From Lachnospiraceae bacterium GAM79 (GTDB lineage: Bacteria > Bacillota > Clostridia > Lachnospirales > Lachnospiraceae): a DNA stretch of 64,000 nucleotides. Positions within the stretch are counted from its first letter, which is position 1, and the number at the start of each line of letters is the position of its first letter. The stretch is taken from contig AP018536.1 of assembly GCA_003584705.1 (NCBI GenBank), forward strand, positions 3,038,001 through 3,102,000, written 5' to 3'. Made by a program: the position numbers and the translations under genes. Below the pieces are notes generated by a model that was given only the letters and a program-made list of their open reading frames with translations, had not been told where the DNA came from and did no database searches. Positions 41,206 to 49,423 of this stretch are shown here, one piece after another.

Positions 41206-41979
41206 ATGAGAAATATAATAAAAACTGAATTTTTAAAATTAAAACGATATTCTGTAATAAAAGCCGGAATTATTATGACAACACTTTCTCCGTTGCTGTC
41301 ACTGTTTTATTCCACAGCCAACGGTGGACAGACATGGACGTTTGACTATTTTATGCAACAGGTTATGATTAGTAACTGTACCTTATTTTTCCCGATTATT
41401 ATTGCGCTGATTGCAGGTTATATCATAACAAGGGAATATACAGACGATACTATGAAGAATATATTAACAATTCCTATTCCATATAAACAGTTACTTTCTG
41501 GAAAATTACTTATTCTATTGCTGTTGACAATCAGCTTTAGTCTTATAGGTTGTGTGATAGCATTAGTAATCAATATTATTGTCGGATTTCCGGGAGTTCA
41601 TTTTGGCAATCTACTCAATATGTTTATTCGTGTTACTGGGGCGAATATAGGAATTTATATTTCAGTCTTGCCGATTATTCTGATATTCTGTTGTTCGGCA
41701 AATAATTTTTTGGGTGGAGTTGCACTAGCTTTTGTGTATGGATATTTTGGAACTTTTGAAGGAACACTGTTAAATTATTATCCGATTAAAGCAAGCATGA
41801 TTTTAGTAGACCCTACTTGTGGTGCGGAATATGGTTATACTTATCACATTTTCCCCGCTTTCATTACAATAGTTTTGACTTTCTTGATTTCTATGATTAT
41901 TCTTGCAAATAAAAAGAAAAAACCTGGTACATTGACTGTTGGTAAGAAGAAAAAAGCAGTTAGAAAAAAGGGTTGGTAA
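41206..41979 (+). CDS. lantibiotic-immunity ABC permease (LanG/CprC-like), cassette 2
   Basis: A 257-residue permease with six membrane segments, opening MRNIIKTEFLKLKRYSVIK and with the GYIITREYTDDTMKNILTIP motif. It ends in a Lys-rich tail (KKKKAVRKKGW) like its cassette 1 counterpart. The ATG at 41206 lies behind GAGGTAAAAG; an ATG 18 bases earlier has no site. A strong terminator follows, and no lipoprotein gene is present here. Confidence 0.8.
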   Translation: MRNIIKTEFLKLKRYSVIKAGIIMTTLSPLLSLFYSTANGGQTWTFDYFMQQVMISNCTLFFPIIIALIAGYIITREYTDDTMKNILTIPIPYKQLLSGKLLILLLLTISFSLIGCVIALVINIIVGFPGVHFGNLLNMFIRVTGANIGIYISVLPIILIFCCSANNFLGGVALAFVYGYFGTFEGTLLNYYPIKASMILVDPTCGAEYGYTYHIFPAFITIVLTFLISMIILANKKKKPGTLTVGKKKKAVRKKGW

Positions 41980-42060
41980 ATAATTTGATTGATAGTACCT
42001 GCCGAACGACGGCAAAAGAAAAAAAGCTGTCGCAGAGCAGATACACTTTCACGCGCCTTT

Positions 42061-42100
42061 GAAGCGGTGGCTTTAATTTTTAAAGCCGCCGCTTCTTTTT
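42061..42100 (+). terminator. rho-independent terminator after cassette 2
   Basis: GAAGCGGTGGCTTT (42061-42074) pairs with AAAGCCGCCGCTTC (42082-42095, one G-T pair), followed by TTTTT. It closes the immunity operon. Confidence 0.8.
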
Positions 42101-42126
42101 GTCTACTGCTACCTATAACATAAATT

Positions 42127-42211
42127 AGCGGCATTTAGGAGGGCTGCCGCTATGGGAATTTCTTTGCTGCTATACAGCATACATAGGTTGCATTCGTTAA
42201 AAAAAGTATAG
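42127..42211 (+). promoter_or_regulatory. hairpin exposing a ribosome site before a 19-codon ORF
   Basis: AGCGGCA (42127-42133) pairs with TGCCGCT (42145-42151), leaving AGGAGG in the loop. The ATG of a short frame (MGISLLLYSIHRLHSLKKV, 42152-42211) follows the stem at once. This could be a controlled leader peptide of the downstream regulatory genes, but might be chance. Confidence 0.35.
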
Positions 42212-42431
42212 CTCCTCCACTGTGGAAGTCCGACTTTGAATATGAACTGACAAGTCATATTTATTCTACTGTTATTTCTCATGCACTCATTTTTATTTTA
42301 AAATGGGTGTATTTTTTTATTCAAAAATGCAACTACACCCCCTGTCCTGTCGGGACTAAGAGCGAAAAGGGGGGAAGAAGCAGAAATTTCTATCAACTCG
42401 CTCCCTTTCAAGGCTGGAAAGGGGGTGAGCA
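42212..42431. other. 220-bp gap before the orf7-like gene
   Basis: AT-rich with no gene recognised. It includes TTTTATTTTAAAATGGGTG and a CCCC/GGGG pair (42341-42375) just before the orf7-like gene, which may form a weak leader hairpin. Confidence 0.3.
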
Positions 42432-42854
42432 ATGATGAAGCCATCTGAATTTCAGACAACCATAGAGAACCAGTTTGATTACATTTGTAAAGTCGCTATG
42501 GAAGATGAACGCAAAGACTATCTCAAAGCGTTGTCCAGGCAGTGCAAACGGGAAACCCTGTTTTGTGATATGGACGATTACACCGTCAATCTGTTTTCTT
42601 CCGAAGACACCTATCCATCCTATTTCCATACTTTTGAAATGGATGGATTTACTGTCCGCATTGAAAACAGCCTGTTAGCAGAAGCGTTGGAAAATCTGGA
42701 CGGAAAGAAACGTGACGTTATCCTGAGATATTATTTCCTCGGATTTGACGATACGGAGATTTCAAAAATTCTGGAAGTCAACCGTTCTACCATCCAGAGA
42801 AGAAGACACGCCGGACTGGAATTTATCAAAAAGTTTATGGAGGATAAAGCATGA
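42432..42854 (+). CDS. sigma-70-like regulator (Tn916 Orf7-like)
   Basis: A 140-residue protein (MMKPSEFQTTIENQFDYICK) with a region-4-type helix-turn-helix (GKKRDVILRYYFLGFDDTEI, then SKILEVNRSTIQRRRHAGLE). In Tn916 Orf7 is needed for transcription of the transfer and recombination genes. GGGGGTGAG precedes the ATG. The end overlaps the next gene (ATGA). Confidence 0.88.
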   Translation: MMKPSEFQTTIENQFDYICKVAMEDERKDYLKALSRQCKRETLFCDMDDYTVNLFSSEDTYPSYFHTFEMDGFTVRIENSLLAEALENLDGKKRDVILRYYFLGFDDTEISKILEVNRSTIQRRRHAGLEFIKKFMEDKA

Positions 42855-43090
42855 CAGCAAAGCACCCTATGATTCCGTTTCCTGTGATTGTAAGGGCTGC
42901 GGACGGCGATATTGAAGCAGTCAACCAGATTGTACGCCATTACAGCGGTTTTATTGCCAGCCGTTCCATGCGTCCCATGAAAGACGAATACGGGAACACC
43001 CACATGGTTGTAGATGAAACCCTACGCCGCCGGATGGAAACACGTCTGATTGCAAAGATTTTATCTTTTGAAATCAGGGAACCAAAGTAA
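42851..43090 (+). CDS. helix-turn-helix accessory protein (Tn916 Orf8-like)
   Basis: A 79-residue protein that opens MTAKHPMIPFPVIVRAADGD and has the family core INQIVRHYSGFIASRSMRP-like segment and DETLRRRMETRLIAKIL. It resembles region 2 of sigma factors and acts with the Orf7-like protein in Tn916. The ATGA overlap with the upstream gene indicates joint translation. Confidence 0.85.
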   Translation: MTAKHPMIPFPVIVRAADGDIEAVNQIVRHYSGFIASRSMRPMKDEYGNTHMVVDETLRRRMETRLIAKILSFEIREPK

Positions 43091-43546
43091 AAATAACGCT
43101 CTCCTGTGGAAGCATGGACAAGCCCATGCTTCCCAGACAGAGCTTGCCCGTCTATTAAAGTGCATTATCACCAGTGCATTTTAACAGGCTGACAAAGCCG
43201 GATTGTTCCTTGAAAAAGAAAGCGTCTAATCAACGCAGCATAAAGCAGCCGAATACGTTTCGATAGAAAGAGAGCCGTTGGGCTGGCACGCCGTGACCCA
43301 CCAAAGGAGGGATGATACCGGATAGCGATTCCTGCCAGCGTTCCATAAGTAGCTTACCGCAGAGCTGCCGCCATGAACTTTCTATTGTGATAATGATACT
43401 TCCGTACAGCCTTAGTCCGTGTGATGATGTAGCACCGCTGGCAAAGGGTACGGCTGGATGAGAACCATTCAGGGGTGAGATTCCCATGAGCTTTAGCGAA
43501 AGCTGTTCGGTTTGCTTCAAAGAAAATAACAGGAGGTTGTTATCTT
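43091..43546 (+). ncRNA. structured non-coding stretch before the recombination genes
   Basis: 455 bases without a convincing gene. A GGAAGCATGG/CCATGCTTCC hairpin (43108-43133) opens it and an AGCTTT/AAAGCT hairpin with an AGCG loop (about 43490-43505) lies just before the next ribosome site. Between them the GC-balanced sequence with many short complementary runs (for example GCTGGC.../GCCAGC) is unlike the AT-rich neighbours. It may be a structured RNA or a leader that controls excision genes; the class is not recognised. Confidence 0.35.
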
Positions 43547-43699
43547 ATGGAAAACACAAAGAATCCTGCCCCTGAAATGATACGGGAATACCAGATAGGA
43601 AACACCTGTTATGTGGTAAAATCCCGCTCAAAAGAACAGGCACAGGAAGACGCAGTAACGAAAGTAAAAAGGCTTATCCGTAATGACTTGAAACAATAA
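43547..43699 (+). CDS. TnpW-like small transposon protein
   Basis: A 50-residue protein reading NPAPEMIREYQIGNTCYVVK and then VTKVKRLIRNDLKQ, similar to the TnpW family of small proteins encoded beside serine recombinases. It stands in the place of xis in Tn916. AGGAGG precedes the ATG. A helper role in excision is plausible but unproven. Confidence 0.6.
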   Translation: MENTKNPAPEMIREYQIGNTCYVVKSRSKEQAQEDAVTKVKRLIRNDLKQ

Positions 43700-43793
43700 T
43701 TTTGCTATAAAACAGGGCAGACAGAAAACAGAAAATGCGGTACAATAAAGTTGCAAAAGCATTGTCTGTTTGACTGTCGGATAGGAGGTATTT

Positions 43794-45470
43794 ATGTTAC
43801 AGCAGTCAAACAACACTATCACTTCCATTTATCCGATTGGAAATCAAACAGAGGAATTAACCGCATTATACTGTCGGCTTTCACAAGATGATAAACAGGA
43901 GGGTGATTCAAACAGTATTATTAACCAGAAAAAAATCCTGAAGCGTTATGCAATCGAACATGGGTATCAGCCTTATGTGTTTTTTGTAGATGATGGATTT
44001 TCTGGTACAAATTTCAACAGACCAGATTTTCAAAGAATGATTGCAGAGGTCGAAGCAGGAAGAATCAAACGCGTTATAGTCAAAGATATGTCAAGACTTG
44101 GGCGTGATTATTTGCAGGTGGGAATGTACACAGAAATTATGTTCCCGAACATGGATGTCCATTTTATTGCTGTCAATGATGGCGTGGATAGCCATGTGGG
44201 GGAGAATGAGTTTACCCCATTTCGTAACATAATCAACGAATGGTACGCAAAGGATACCAGCAAAAAAATCCGTGCAGTCAAACGTTCTAAAGGAATGGCA
44301 GGCGAGCATATCGGTTCTCACGCTCCTTATGGCTACATGAAGAATCCTGACAATAAAAAGGAATGGCTTATAGATGAAGAAGCCGCCGAAGTGGTTCGGG
44401 AAATCTTCCGTTTATGTGTCAATGGTTATGGACCGACACGAATTGCCAATATTCTAACGGAAAGAAAAATTCTTTGCCCTACTTATTATGCGTTAGAGCA
44501 TGGGGAAAAGCCACGAACCGTTCTTCCACCTGACAAGTATCTGTGGAGTGCAACTGTGGTATCTCACATCTTAGAAAGAATGGATTATTTAGGACATACT
44601 GTGAATTTTAAGACCCATGTTAAGTCTTATAAAAATCGCAAAAAAATTGATAACAGTCCTGAACAATGGAGGATTTTTGAGAATACCCATGAAGCAATCA
44701 TTGACAAGGAAACCTTTGAGATTGTACAGAAAATCCGTTCCGGAAAACGCCGCCCTACCAAAATGGGGGATATGCCTATGTTCTCTGGTTTGCTCTACTG
44801 TGCAGATTGCGGAAGCAAAATGACATTTCATAGGCAAATGGCACAGAGCGCAGAGAAACATAATTTTGTATGCAGCAATTACCGGCACAATTCAAAATCA
44901 TGTACTATGCACTATATTCGTAATGTAGTAGTCGAACAAATTGTGCTGGAAAACCTGAAAGAAGTTATCCGCTATGTATCAGATTATGAAGATGAATTTG
45001 TTCAGATGGTCATGGATACGGATATGCGGCAAAGAAATAAAGAACTGTCGCAAAAGAAAAAACGGCTTACAGAAATCCATTCCCGTATTCAAGAGTTGGA
45101 CAAAATTTTTCAACGGATTTATGAAGACAATATTAGTGGAAAACTTTCAGATGAGCGCTTTATGAAACTTTCAAAAGGATATGAGGAAGAACAGCATACT
45201 TTGCAGGAAGAACAGACTTCCTTAGAGAAAGAATTACAGAAAGAAGAAAAACAATCTGTGGATGTAAAGCAATTTCTTTCAGTAGTCCGCAAGTACACTA
45301 ACCTTACAGAACTAACACCAGAAATTGTACATGAGTTTATCGACAAAATTATTGTCCATGCTCCTGATAAGAGCAGCGGTAAACGCTTACAGGAAATTGA
45401 AATTATCTATAACCATATCGGAGTATTCGACCACTCAAAGGTCACTTTGTGGAAAGGGAAAGCGGTATAG
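43794..45470 (+). CDS. large serine recombinase (integrase/excisionase)
   Basis: A 558-residue recombinase. The resolvase domain has the catalytic Ser in LYCRLSQDDKQEGDSNSI and Arg residues in VKDMSRLGRDYLQVG. The Recombinase domain (GSHAPYGYMKNPDNK, GPTRIANIL), the zinc ribbon (LLYCADCGSKM, CSNYRHNSKSC), a coiled coil (about residues 415-500) and a DUF4368-like end (IIYNHIGVFD) follow. It catalyses integration and excision of the element and replaces the tyrosine Int/Xis pair of Tn916. Its stop codon lies inside the hairpin at 45462. Confidence 0.93.
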   Translation: MLQQSNNTITSIYPIGNQTEELTALYCRLSQDDKQEGDSNSIINQKKILKRYAIEHGYQPYVFFVDDGFSGTNFNRPDFQRMIAEVEAGRIKRVIVKDMSRLGRDYLQVGMYTEIMFPNMDVHFIAVNDGVDSHVGENEFTPFRNIINEWYAKDTSKKIRAVKRSKGMAGEHIGSHAPYGYMKNPDNKKEWLIDEEAAEVVREIFRLCVNGYGPTRIANILTERKILCPTYYALEHGEKPRTVLPPDKYLWSATVVSHILERMDYLGHTVNFKTHVKSYKNRKKIDNSPEQWRIFENTHEAIIDKETFEIVQKIRSGKRRPTKMGDMPMFSGLLYCADCGSKMTFHRQMAQSAEKHNFVCSNYRHNSKSCTMHYIRNVVVEQIVLENLKEVIRYVSDYEDEFVQMVMDTDMRQRNKELSQKKKRLTEIHSRIQELDKIFQRIYEDNISGKLSDERFMKLSKGYEEEQHTLQEEQTSLEKELQKEEKQSVDVKQFLSVVRKYTNLTELTPEIVHEFIDKIIVHAPDKSSGKRLQEIEIIYNHIGVFDHSKVTLWKGKAV

Positions 45471-45490
45471 TACGCAACATACTATACCGC
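45462..45490. terminator. 11-bp stem at the recombinase 3' end
   Basis: GCGGTATAGTA (45462-45472) and TACTATACCGC (45480-45490) are perfect complements. The recombinase stop codon is in the left arm. In the minus direction CTTTCCCTTT follows, so it may also stop transcripts coming from rpsI. Confidence 0.5.
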
Positions 45491-45509
45491 AAAACCTAAA
45501 TCTTAAAAA

Positions 45510-45544
45510 CATCCTTACCAAACCCTCACATTTTCCGGGGTTTT
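45510..45544. mobile_element. likely right end of the conjugative element
   Basis: TTTCCGGGGTTTT (45532-45544) and CATCCTTA (45510-45517) are inverted copies of AAAACCCCGGAAA and TAAGGATG at the left end (23816-23858). Outside this point only about 30 bases separate the element from the rpsI stop codon, and no rpsI terminator remains between. Confidence 0.5.
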
Positions 45545-45575
45545 TGAACCATTTTGATATAGTCTGAGCAGTCGA

Positions 45576-45971
45576 TTATCGTTTGCTGAACTGAGGTGCG
45601 CGACGAGCAGCCTTTAAGCCGTATTTCTTTCTTTCCTTCATACGAGGGTCTCTGGTAAGGAATCCAGCCTTCTTCAGAACGGGTCTGAAATCACCGTCTA
45701 CCTGAAGCAGAGCTCTAGAAATACCGTGTCTGATCGCACCAGCCTGGCCGGTGTATCCGCCACCGCGAACGTTAACCAGAACGTCGAACTTCTCAGCAGT
45801 CTCAGTAGCTGCCAGAGGCTGACGAACGATAACCTTCAGAGTCTCCAGACCGAAGTACTCATCAATGCTTCTCTTATTGATTGTAATATTACCATTACCG
45901 GGTACTAAATATACTCTGGCGATGGATTTCTTTCTTCTACCGGTTCCGTAGTATCTTTCTGTTTTAGCCAT
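45576..45971 (-). CDS. rpsI: 30S ribosomal protein S9
   Basis: A 131-residue S9 with the family opening [18 protein letters not shown] and the invariant C-terminal tail [10 protein letters not shown], which reaches into the P site. It follows rplM by 25 bases behind AGGAGG, as in most bacteria. The mobile element ends just after its stop codon, so its original terminator has been displaced. Confidence 0.98.
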   Translation of the reverse strand: MAKTERYYGTGRRKKSIARVYLVPGNGNITINKRSIDEYFGLETLKVIVRQPLAATETAEKFDVLVNVRGGGYTGQAGAIRHGISRALLQVDGDFRPVLKKAGFLTRDPRMKERKKYGLKAARRAPQFSKR

Positions 45972-45996
45972 GATTTATTTTCCTCCTCTCAGTCCT

Positions 45997-46425
45997 TTAG
46001 AATGTCAGTACTTCAGGCTTCTGAGCTTCATGCTTGTGCTCAGGTCCTGCATATACGTGAAGTTTGGTGAACATCTGTCTTCCTAAAGGTCCCTTGGGAA
46101 GCATGCCCTTAACTGCAAGCTCGATTACCTGCTCAGGCTTCTTTTCTAATTTTTCTCTCAGGGTAGCTTCTTTTAAGCCACCAACGTAATCGGAATGATG
46201 ATAATATACCTTCTGGTCCATCTTCTTACCGGTTACTTTGATCTTCTCAGCATTGATAACGATAACGTTGTCACCGCAGTCGATGTGGGGAGTGAAGATA
46301 GGCTTATTCTTGCCTCTCAGCACTTTAGCAACCTCAGATGCCAGACGGCCTAAGGTCATGTCAGTAGCGTCTACTACATACCATTTTCTATCGATTGTAG
46401 CTGGACTAGCCATAAATGTTTTCAT
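45997..46425 (-). CDS. rplM: 50S ribosomal protein L13
   Basis: A 142-residue L13 ([44 protein letters not shown]). It is the first gene of the rplM-rpsI operon. A consensus promoter lies about 180 bases upstream and leaves a leader that may carry the L13 autoregulatory site known from Firmicutes. Confidence 0.98.
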   Translation of the reverse strand: MKTFMASPATIDRKWYVVDATDMTLGRLASEVAKVLRGKNKPIFTPHIDCGDNVIVINAEKIKVTGKKMDQKVYYHHSDYVGGLKEATLREKLEKKPEQVIELAVKGMLPKGPLGRQMFTKLHVYAGPEHKHEAQKPEVLTF

Positions 46426-46602
46426 TATGTTCCCTCCATATTACTTTCGCCGATTCCTGATCGACTTTTTCAGTGTTCCGGTCTGATAGTAATCTGCAGA
46501 TGTCCGGCTACATTTTACTTCTTCCCAAAACGGTTGAATACTTTATTTCAATGCTTCGTCGGGGCTTTGACTCAGCATATTGAAACACTGTCACAGTCAT
46601 AT
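46426..46602 (-). promoter_or_regulatory. rplM leader, candidate L13 autoregulatory RNA
   Basis: About 170 transcribed bases precede rplM. Complementary runs such as TGCAGATTACTATCAGACCGG and CGATTCCTGATCGACT-like segments can pair. Firmicutes commonly carry an L13 leader at this place; I have not verified its consensus here. Confidence 0.4.
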
Positions 46603-46631
46603 ATTATATGGCACCAGGCAATTAGTGTCAA
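46603..46631 (-). promoter_or_regulatory. consensus promoter of rplM-rpsI
   Basis: On the minus strand TTGACA (46631-46626) and TATAAT (46608-46603), both perfect, are separated by 17 bases. Confidence 0.85.
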
Positions 46632-46706
46632 GATAATTTTAAAACTTTTTACAGTTCAGCCGTAAAACGTAACAATGCGGCTTTGCAGATGACGCATGCT
46701 GAACTG

Positions 46707-47498
46707 TCACAGAAACTCGTATTTCATCAGCGTCAGTCCATGGGCCGGTGCGGTAGGTCCCGCTGCACTGCGGTCTTTTGCCTCGAGGATCGTGAAAATA
46801 TCCATGGGATCCCGCTTGCCCTGTCCGATATCTAACAGGGTTCCGGCAATGATCCTCACCATATTATATAAGAAGCCATTACCACAGACCCGGATCACCA
46901 GATCATTTTCTCCCTGCTCTTCCACTTCCACGGAATAGATGGTGCGTACGCTGGATTCCACCTGGGCACCGGTCTGGCAGAAGCTTTTGAAATCATGTTC
47001 TCCCTCCAGATAAGCCGCAGCTTCCTGCATCCGGTTCACATCCAGTTCATAATAAGTAAACAGCGAATACAGACGTTTCACCGGCATGGGGAACTGTGCC
47101 CGGTAGATCCGGTATTCATAGGTCTTGCGGCTGTCGCATCTGCGGGGATGCCAGTCATCCGGCACCTGTTCGGACTTTTGTATCCGGATATCCTCCGGAA
47201 GTCTCTGGTTCAGCGCATAAGAAATTTTCTCCGCAGGCATCCGGCTGGTCGTGTCAAACACAGCGATATTCCCCAGTGCATGCACACCGGAATCTGTCCG
47301 GCTGGCACCGATGACCTCAACAGGCTCCCGCAGCAGATCGGTCAGACACCGGTTCAGTTCGCTTTCGATGGTGATCCCGTTATTCTGGATCTGCCAGCCG
47401 TGATAATTCGTACCGTCGTAGGCCACGGTCAGGCGGACACGCTTTTTTTCTTTTTCCGGCTGCTTTGACAGCTGTTCTATTATCATTTCCGATTCCAC
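46707..47498 (-). CDS. truA: tRNA pseudouridine(38-40) synthase TruA
   Basis: A 263-residue enzyme that isomerises uridines 38-40 of the tRNA anticodon arm. Opening VAYDGTNYHGWQIQ, catalytic Asp in GASRTDSGVHA (about residue 68), and family ends FCGNGFLYNMVR-like (RVCGNGFLYNMVRIIAGTL). The first 15 residues are a charged extension. A GTG at 47498 or an ATG at 47486 may be used. It ends the ECF transporter operon. Confidence 0.95.
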   Translation of the reverse strand: MESEMIIEQLSKQPEKEKKRVRLTVAYDGTNYHGWQIQNNGITIESELNRCLTDLLREPVEVIGASRTDSGVHALGNIAVFDTTSRMPAEKISYALNQRLPEDIRIQKSEQVPDDWHPRRCDSRKTYEYRIYRAQFPMPVKRLYSLFTYYELDVNRMQEAAAYLEGEHDFKSFCQTGAQVESSVRTIYSVEVEEQGENDLVIRVCGNGFLYNMVRIIAGTLLDIGQGKRDPMDIFTILEAKDRSAAGPTAPAHGLTLMKYEFL

Positions 47499-47608
47499 TG
47501 TATTTCACCCGCTTTCTCTCCTGCCACCTGTCTTAGGTTCCCCGGCATTCTTTCCTGTATTTGACGAGATACTATCTGCTATGGGCATTATTGTTTTGCA
47601 GTAAAAAT

Positions 47609-48418
47609 TTACGGTAAAAACGGTAGCCTTCCTACCACAATGCTGATCACCATATATGCTGCAATACAGCCGTAAGCAATGTAATCTCTCTTATGATAGA
47701 TCAGCGGCTTCATCTTCGTCCTGCCCTCTCCGCCGCGATAGCATCTGGCCTCCATTGCCATGGCAAGGTCGTTGGCTCTGCGGAACGCGGAGATAAACAG
47801 CGGTACTAAAAGGGGCACCATTGCCTTGGCACGTTTGAATATATTGCCGCTCTCGAAATCCGCACCTCTGGCGATCTGCGCTTTCATGATCTTATCCGTT
47901 TCTTCTAATAATATAGGAATAAAACGAAGTGCAATGGACATCATCATGGCCACTTCATGTACGGGCACCTTGAATACTTTTAAGGGTCCCATCATTTTCT
48001 CCATACCGTCCGTCAGATTGTTCGGTGTGGTAGTCAGCGTCATCACAGAGGATCCAATGATCAGCAGCGTCAGGCGGATTGCCATGGAAATGGCCATCTT
48101 CAGACCTTCCTGCGTAATGGTCAGCTTCCAGATCGTGAATAACGGTGTGCCCGGTGTCAGAAAGAGATTGAACACCACTGTGATCAGCATGAGCATAACA
48201 ATGGTCTTCATTCCCTTTACCATGAATTTAAAAGGTACCTTCGACAGACGGATCACTAATCCCAGGAAAAGTGCCGCAATCACATACCCTGCATAATTTT
48301 TGAAAAAGAACAGGGAAATGATAAATAAAACGGTACCTCCCAGCTTTACCCGGGGATCCATCTTATGAATCAATGATTCCGTCTGATAATATTGTCCTAA
48401 TGTAATATCTCTAAGCAT
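47609..48418 (-). CDS. ecfT: ECF transporter transmembrane protein EcfT
   Basis: A 269-residue membrane protein with about five segments and the two Ala-Arg-Gly signatures ARGADFESG and ARCYRGGEGRT in the coupling helices. EcfT links the two EcfA ATPases with interchangeable vitamin-binding S proteins. The start MLRDITLGQYY is chosen by family comparison. It follows ecfA2 by about 100 bases. Confidence 0.95.
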   Translation of the reverse strand: MLRDITLGQYYQTESLIHKMDPRVKLGGTVLFIISLFFFKNYAGYVIAALFLGLVIRLSKVPFKFMVKGMKTIVMLMLITVVFNLFLTPGTPLFTIWKLTITQEGLKMAISMAIRLTLLIIGSSVMTLTTTPNNLTDGMEKMMGPLKVFKVPVHEVAMMMSIALRFIPILLEETDKIMKAQIARGADFESGNIFKRAKAMVPLLVPLFISAFRRANDLAMAMEARCYRGGEGRTKMKPLIYHKRDYIAYGCIAAYMVISIVVGRLPFLP

Positions 48419-48515
48419 ATTGCTCCTCACCAGAGTTTCTGCCCGGCTCCTGTCGGGTCAGAACTCGTATCTTCTCTCTGCTCATGCTGCAATTTGAGCA
48501 TTGCAGTTCAAATCA

Positions 48516-49376
48516 TTACTTCTGATTGTTCTGTTTCCAGACTCTTGCAATTTCTTCCGCAGCCTCTTCGATCGTTGTGGCATCTACATCCACATCCGCT
48601 CCCCGTGCTTTCAGCTCATGCATGATATAGGTGACCTGCGGTGCTGCCAGTCCTACTTCTTCCAATTCTTTGTAATGTTTGAACACTTCTCTCGGGGTAT
48701 CGTCATACATGACGCTTCCCTTGTTCATCACAATAATACGGTCTACGTATTCCGCCACATCCTCCATACTGTGGGATACCAGCAGAATCGTAAGTCCTGT
48801 CTCGGTCTGCAGCTTTTTGATCTGCTGTAAGATCTCATCTCTTCCCTTGGGATCCAGCCCGGCAGTGGGTTCATCCAGGATCAGCACTTCCGGCTTCATT
48901 GCCAGTACTCCGGCGATCGCCACACGACGCTTCTGTCCACCGGACAGTTCAAAGGGTGACTGATAGAAAAGCTCGTCCGGCAGTCCTACTTTTTTCAGAG
49001 CATCGTATGCACGAAGCTCCACTTCTTTTTTATCCAGTCCCAGATTCTTCGGTCCGAAACAAACATCGCTGAATACATCGATCTCAAACAGCTGATGCTC
49101 CGGATACTGGAACACCAGCCCTACCTTGCTGCGGAGCTTTTTCATATCATAATCCTTGTCGTAGATATCTTCTCCGTTAAAATAGATATGTCCGTCGGTA
49201 GCACGGATCAATCCGTTCATATGCTGCATCAGCGTGGACTTACCGGAGCCGGTATGCCCAATGATACCGATGAACTGTCCATCCGGTATCTTCAGGCAGA
49301 CATCGTTCAGGGCATGAACTGCCAGCGGTGTATCTGCACCGTATACATAATTCACATGATCTAATATGATAGACAT
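48516..49376 (-). CDS. ecfA2: ECF transporter ATPase EcfA2
   Basis: A 286-residue ATPase with Walker A GHTGSGKS, Q-loop VFQYPEHQLFE, signature LSGGQKRRVAIAG, Walker B VLILDEP and the EcfA C-terminal domain. It works as a heterodimer with EcfA1 to energise vitamin uptake. The start MSIILDHV lies 48 bases inside a longer open frame and follows AAAGGATC. Confidence 0.95.
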   Translation of the reverse strand: MSIILDHVNYVYGADTPLAVHALNDVCLKIPDGQFIGIIGHTGSGKSTLMQHMNGLIRATDGHIYFNGEDIYDKDYDMKKLRSKVGLVFQYPEHQLFEIDVFSDVCFGPKNLGLDKKEVELRAYDALKKVGLPDELFYQSPFELSGGQKRRVAIAGVLAMKPEVLILDEPTAGLDPKGRDEILQQIKKLQTETGLTILLVSHSMEDVAEYVDRIIVMNKGSVMYDDTPREVFKHYKELEEVGLAAPQVTYIMHELKARGADVDVDATTIEEAAEEIARVWKQNNQK

Positions 49377-49423
49377 TTTTTCGATCCTTTCCCGGGTACT
49401 TTCATTCGCTGCCATCCCCGCCA

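Noticed and set aside
43230..43520. 96-codon minus-strand frame in the gap before the TnpW-like gene
   Set aside because: No ribosome site, no similarity, and antisense to the element's transcription; the region looks more like structured RNA.
45462..45490. The 11-bp hairpin at the recombinase end taken as the attachment site
   Set aside because: No copy is seen near the left end, and it includes the stop codon; a terminator role is simpler.
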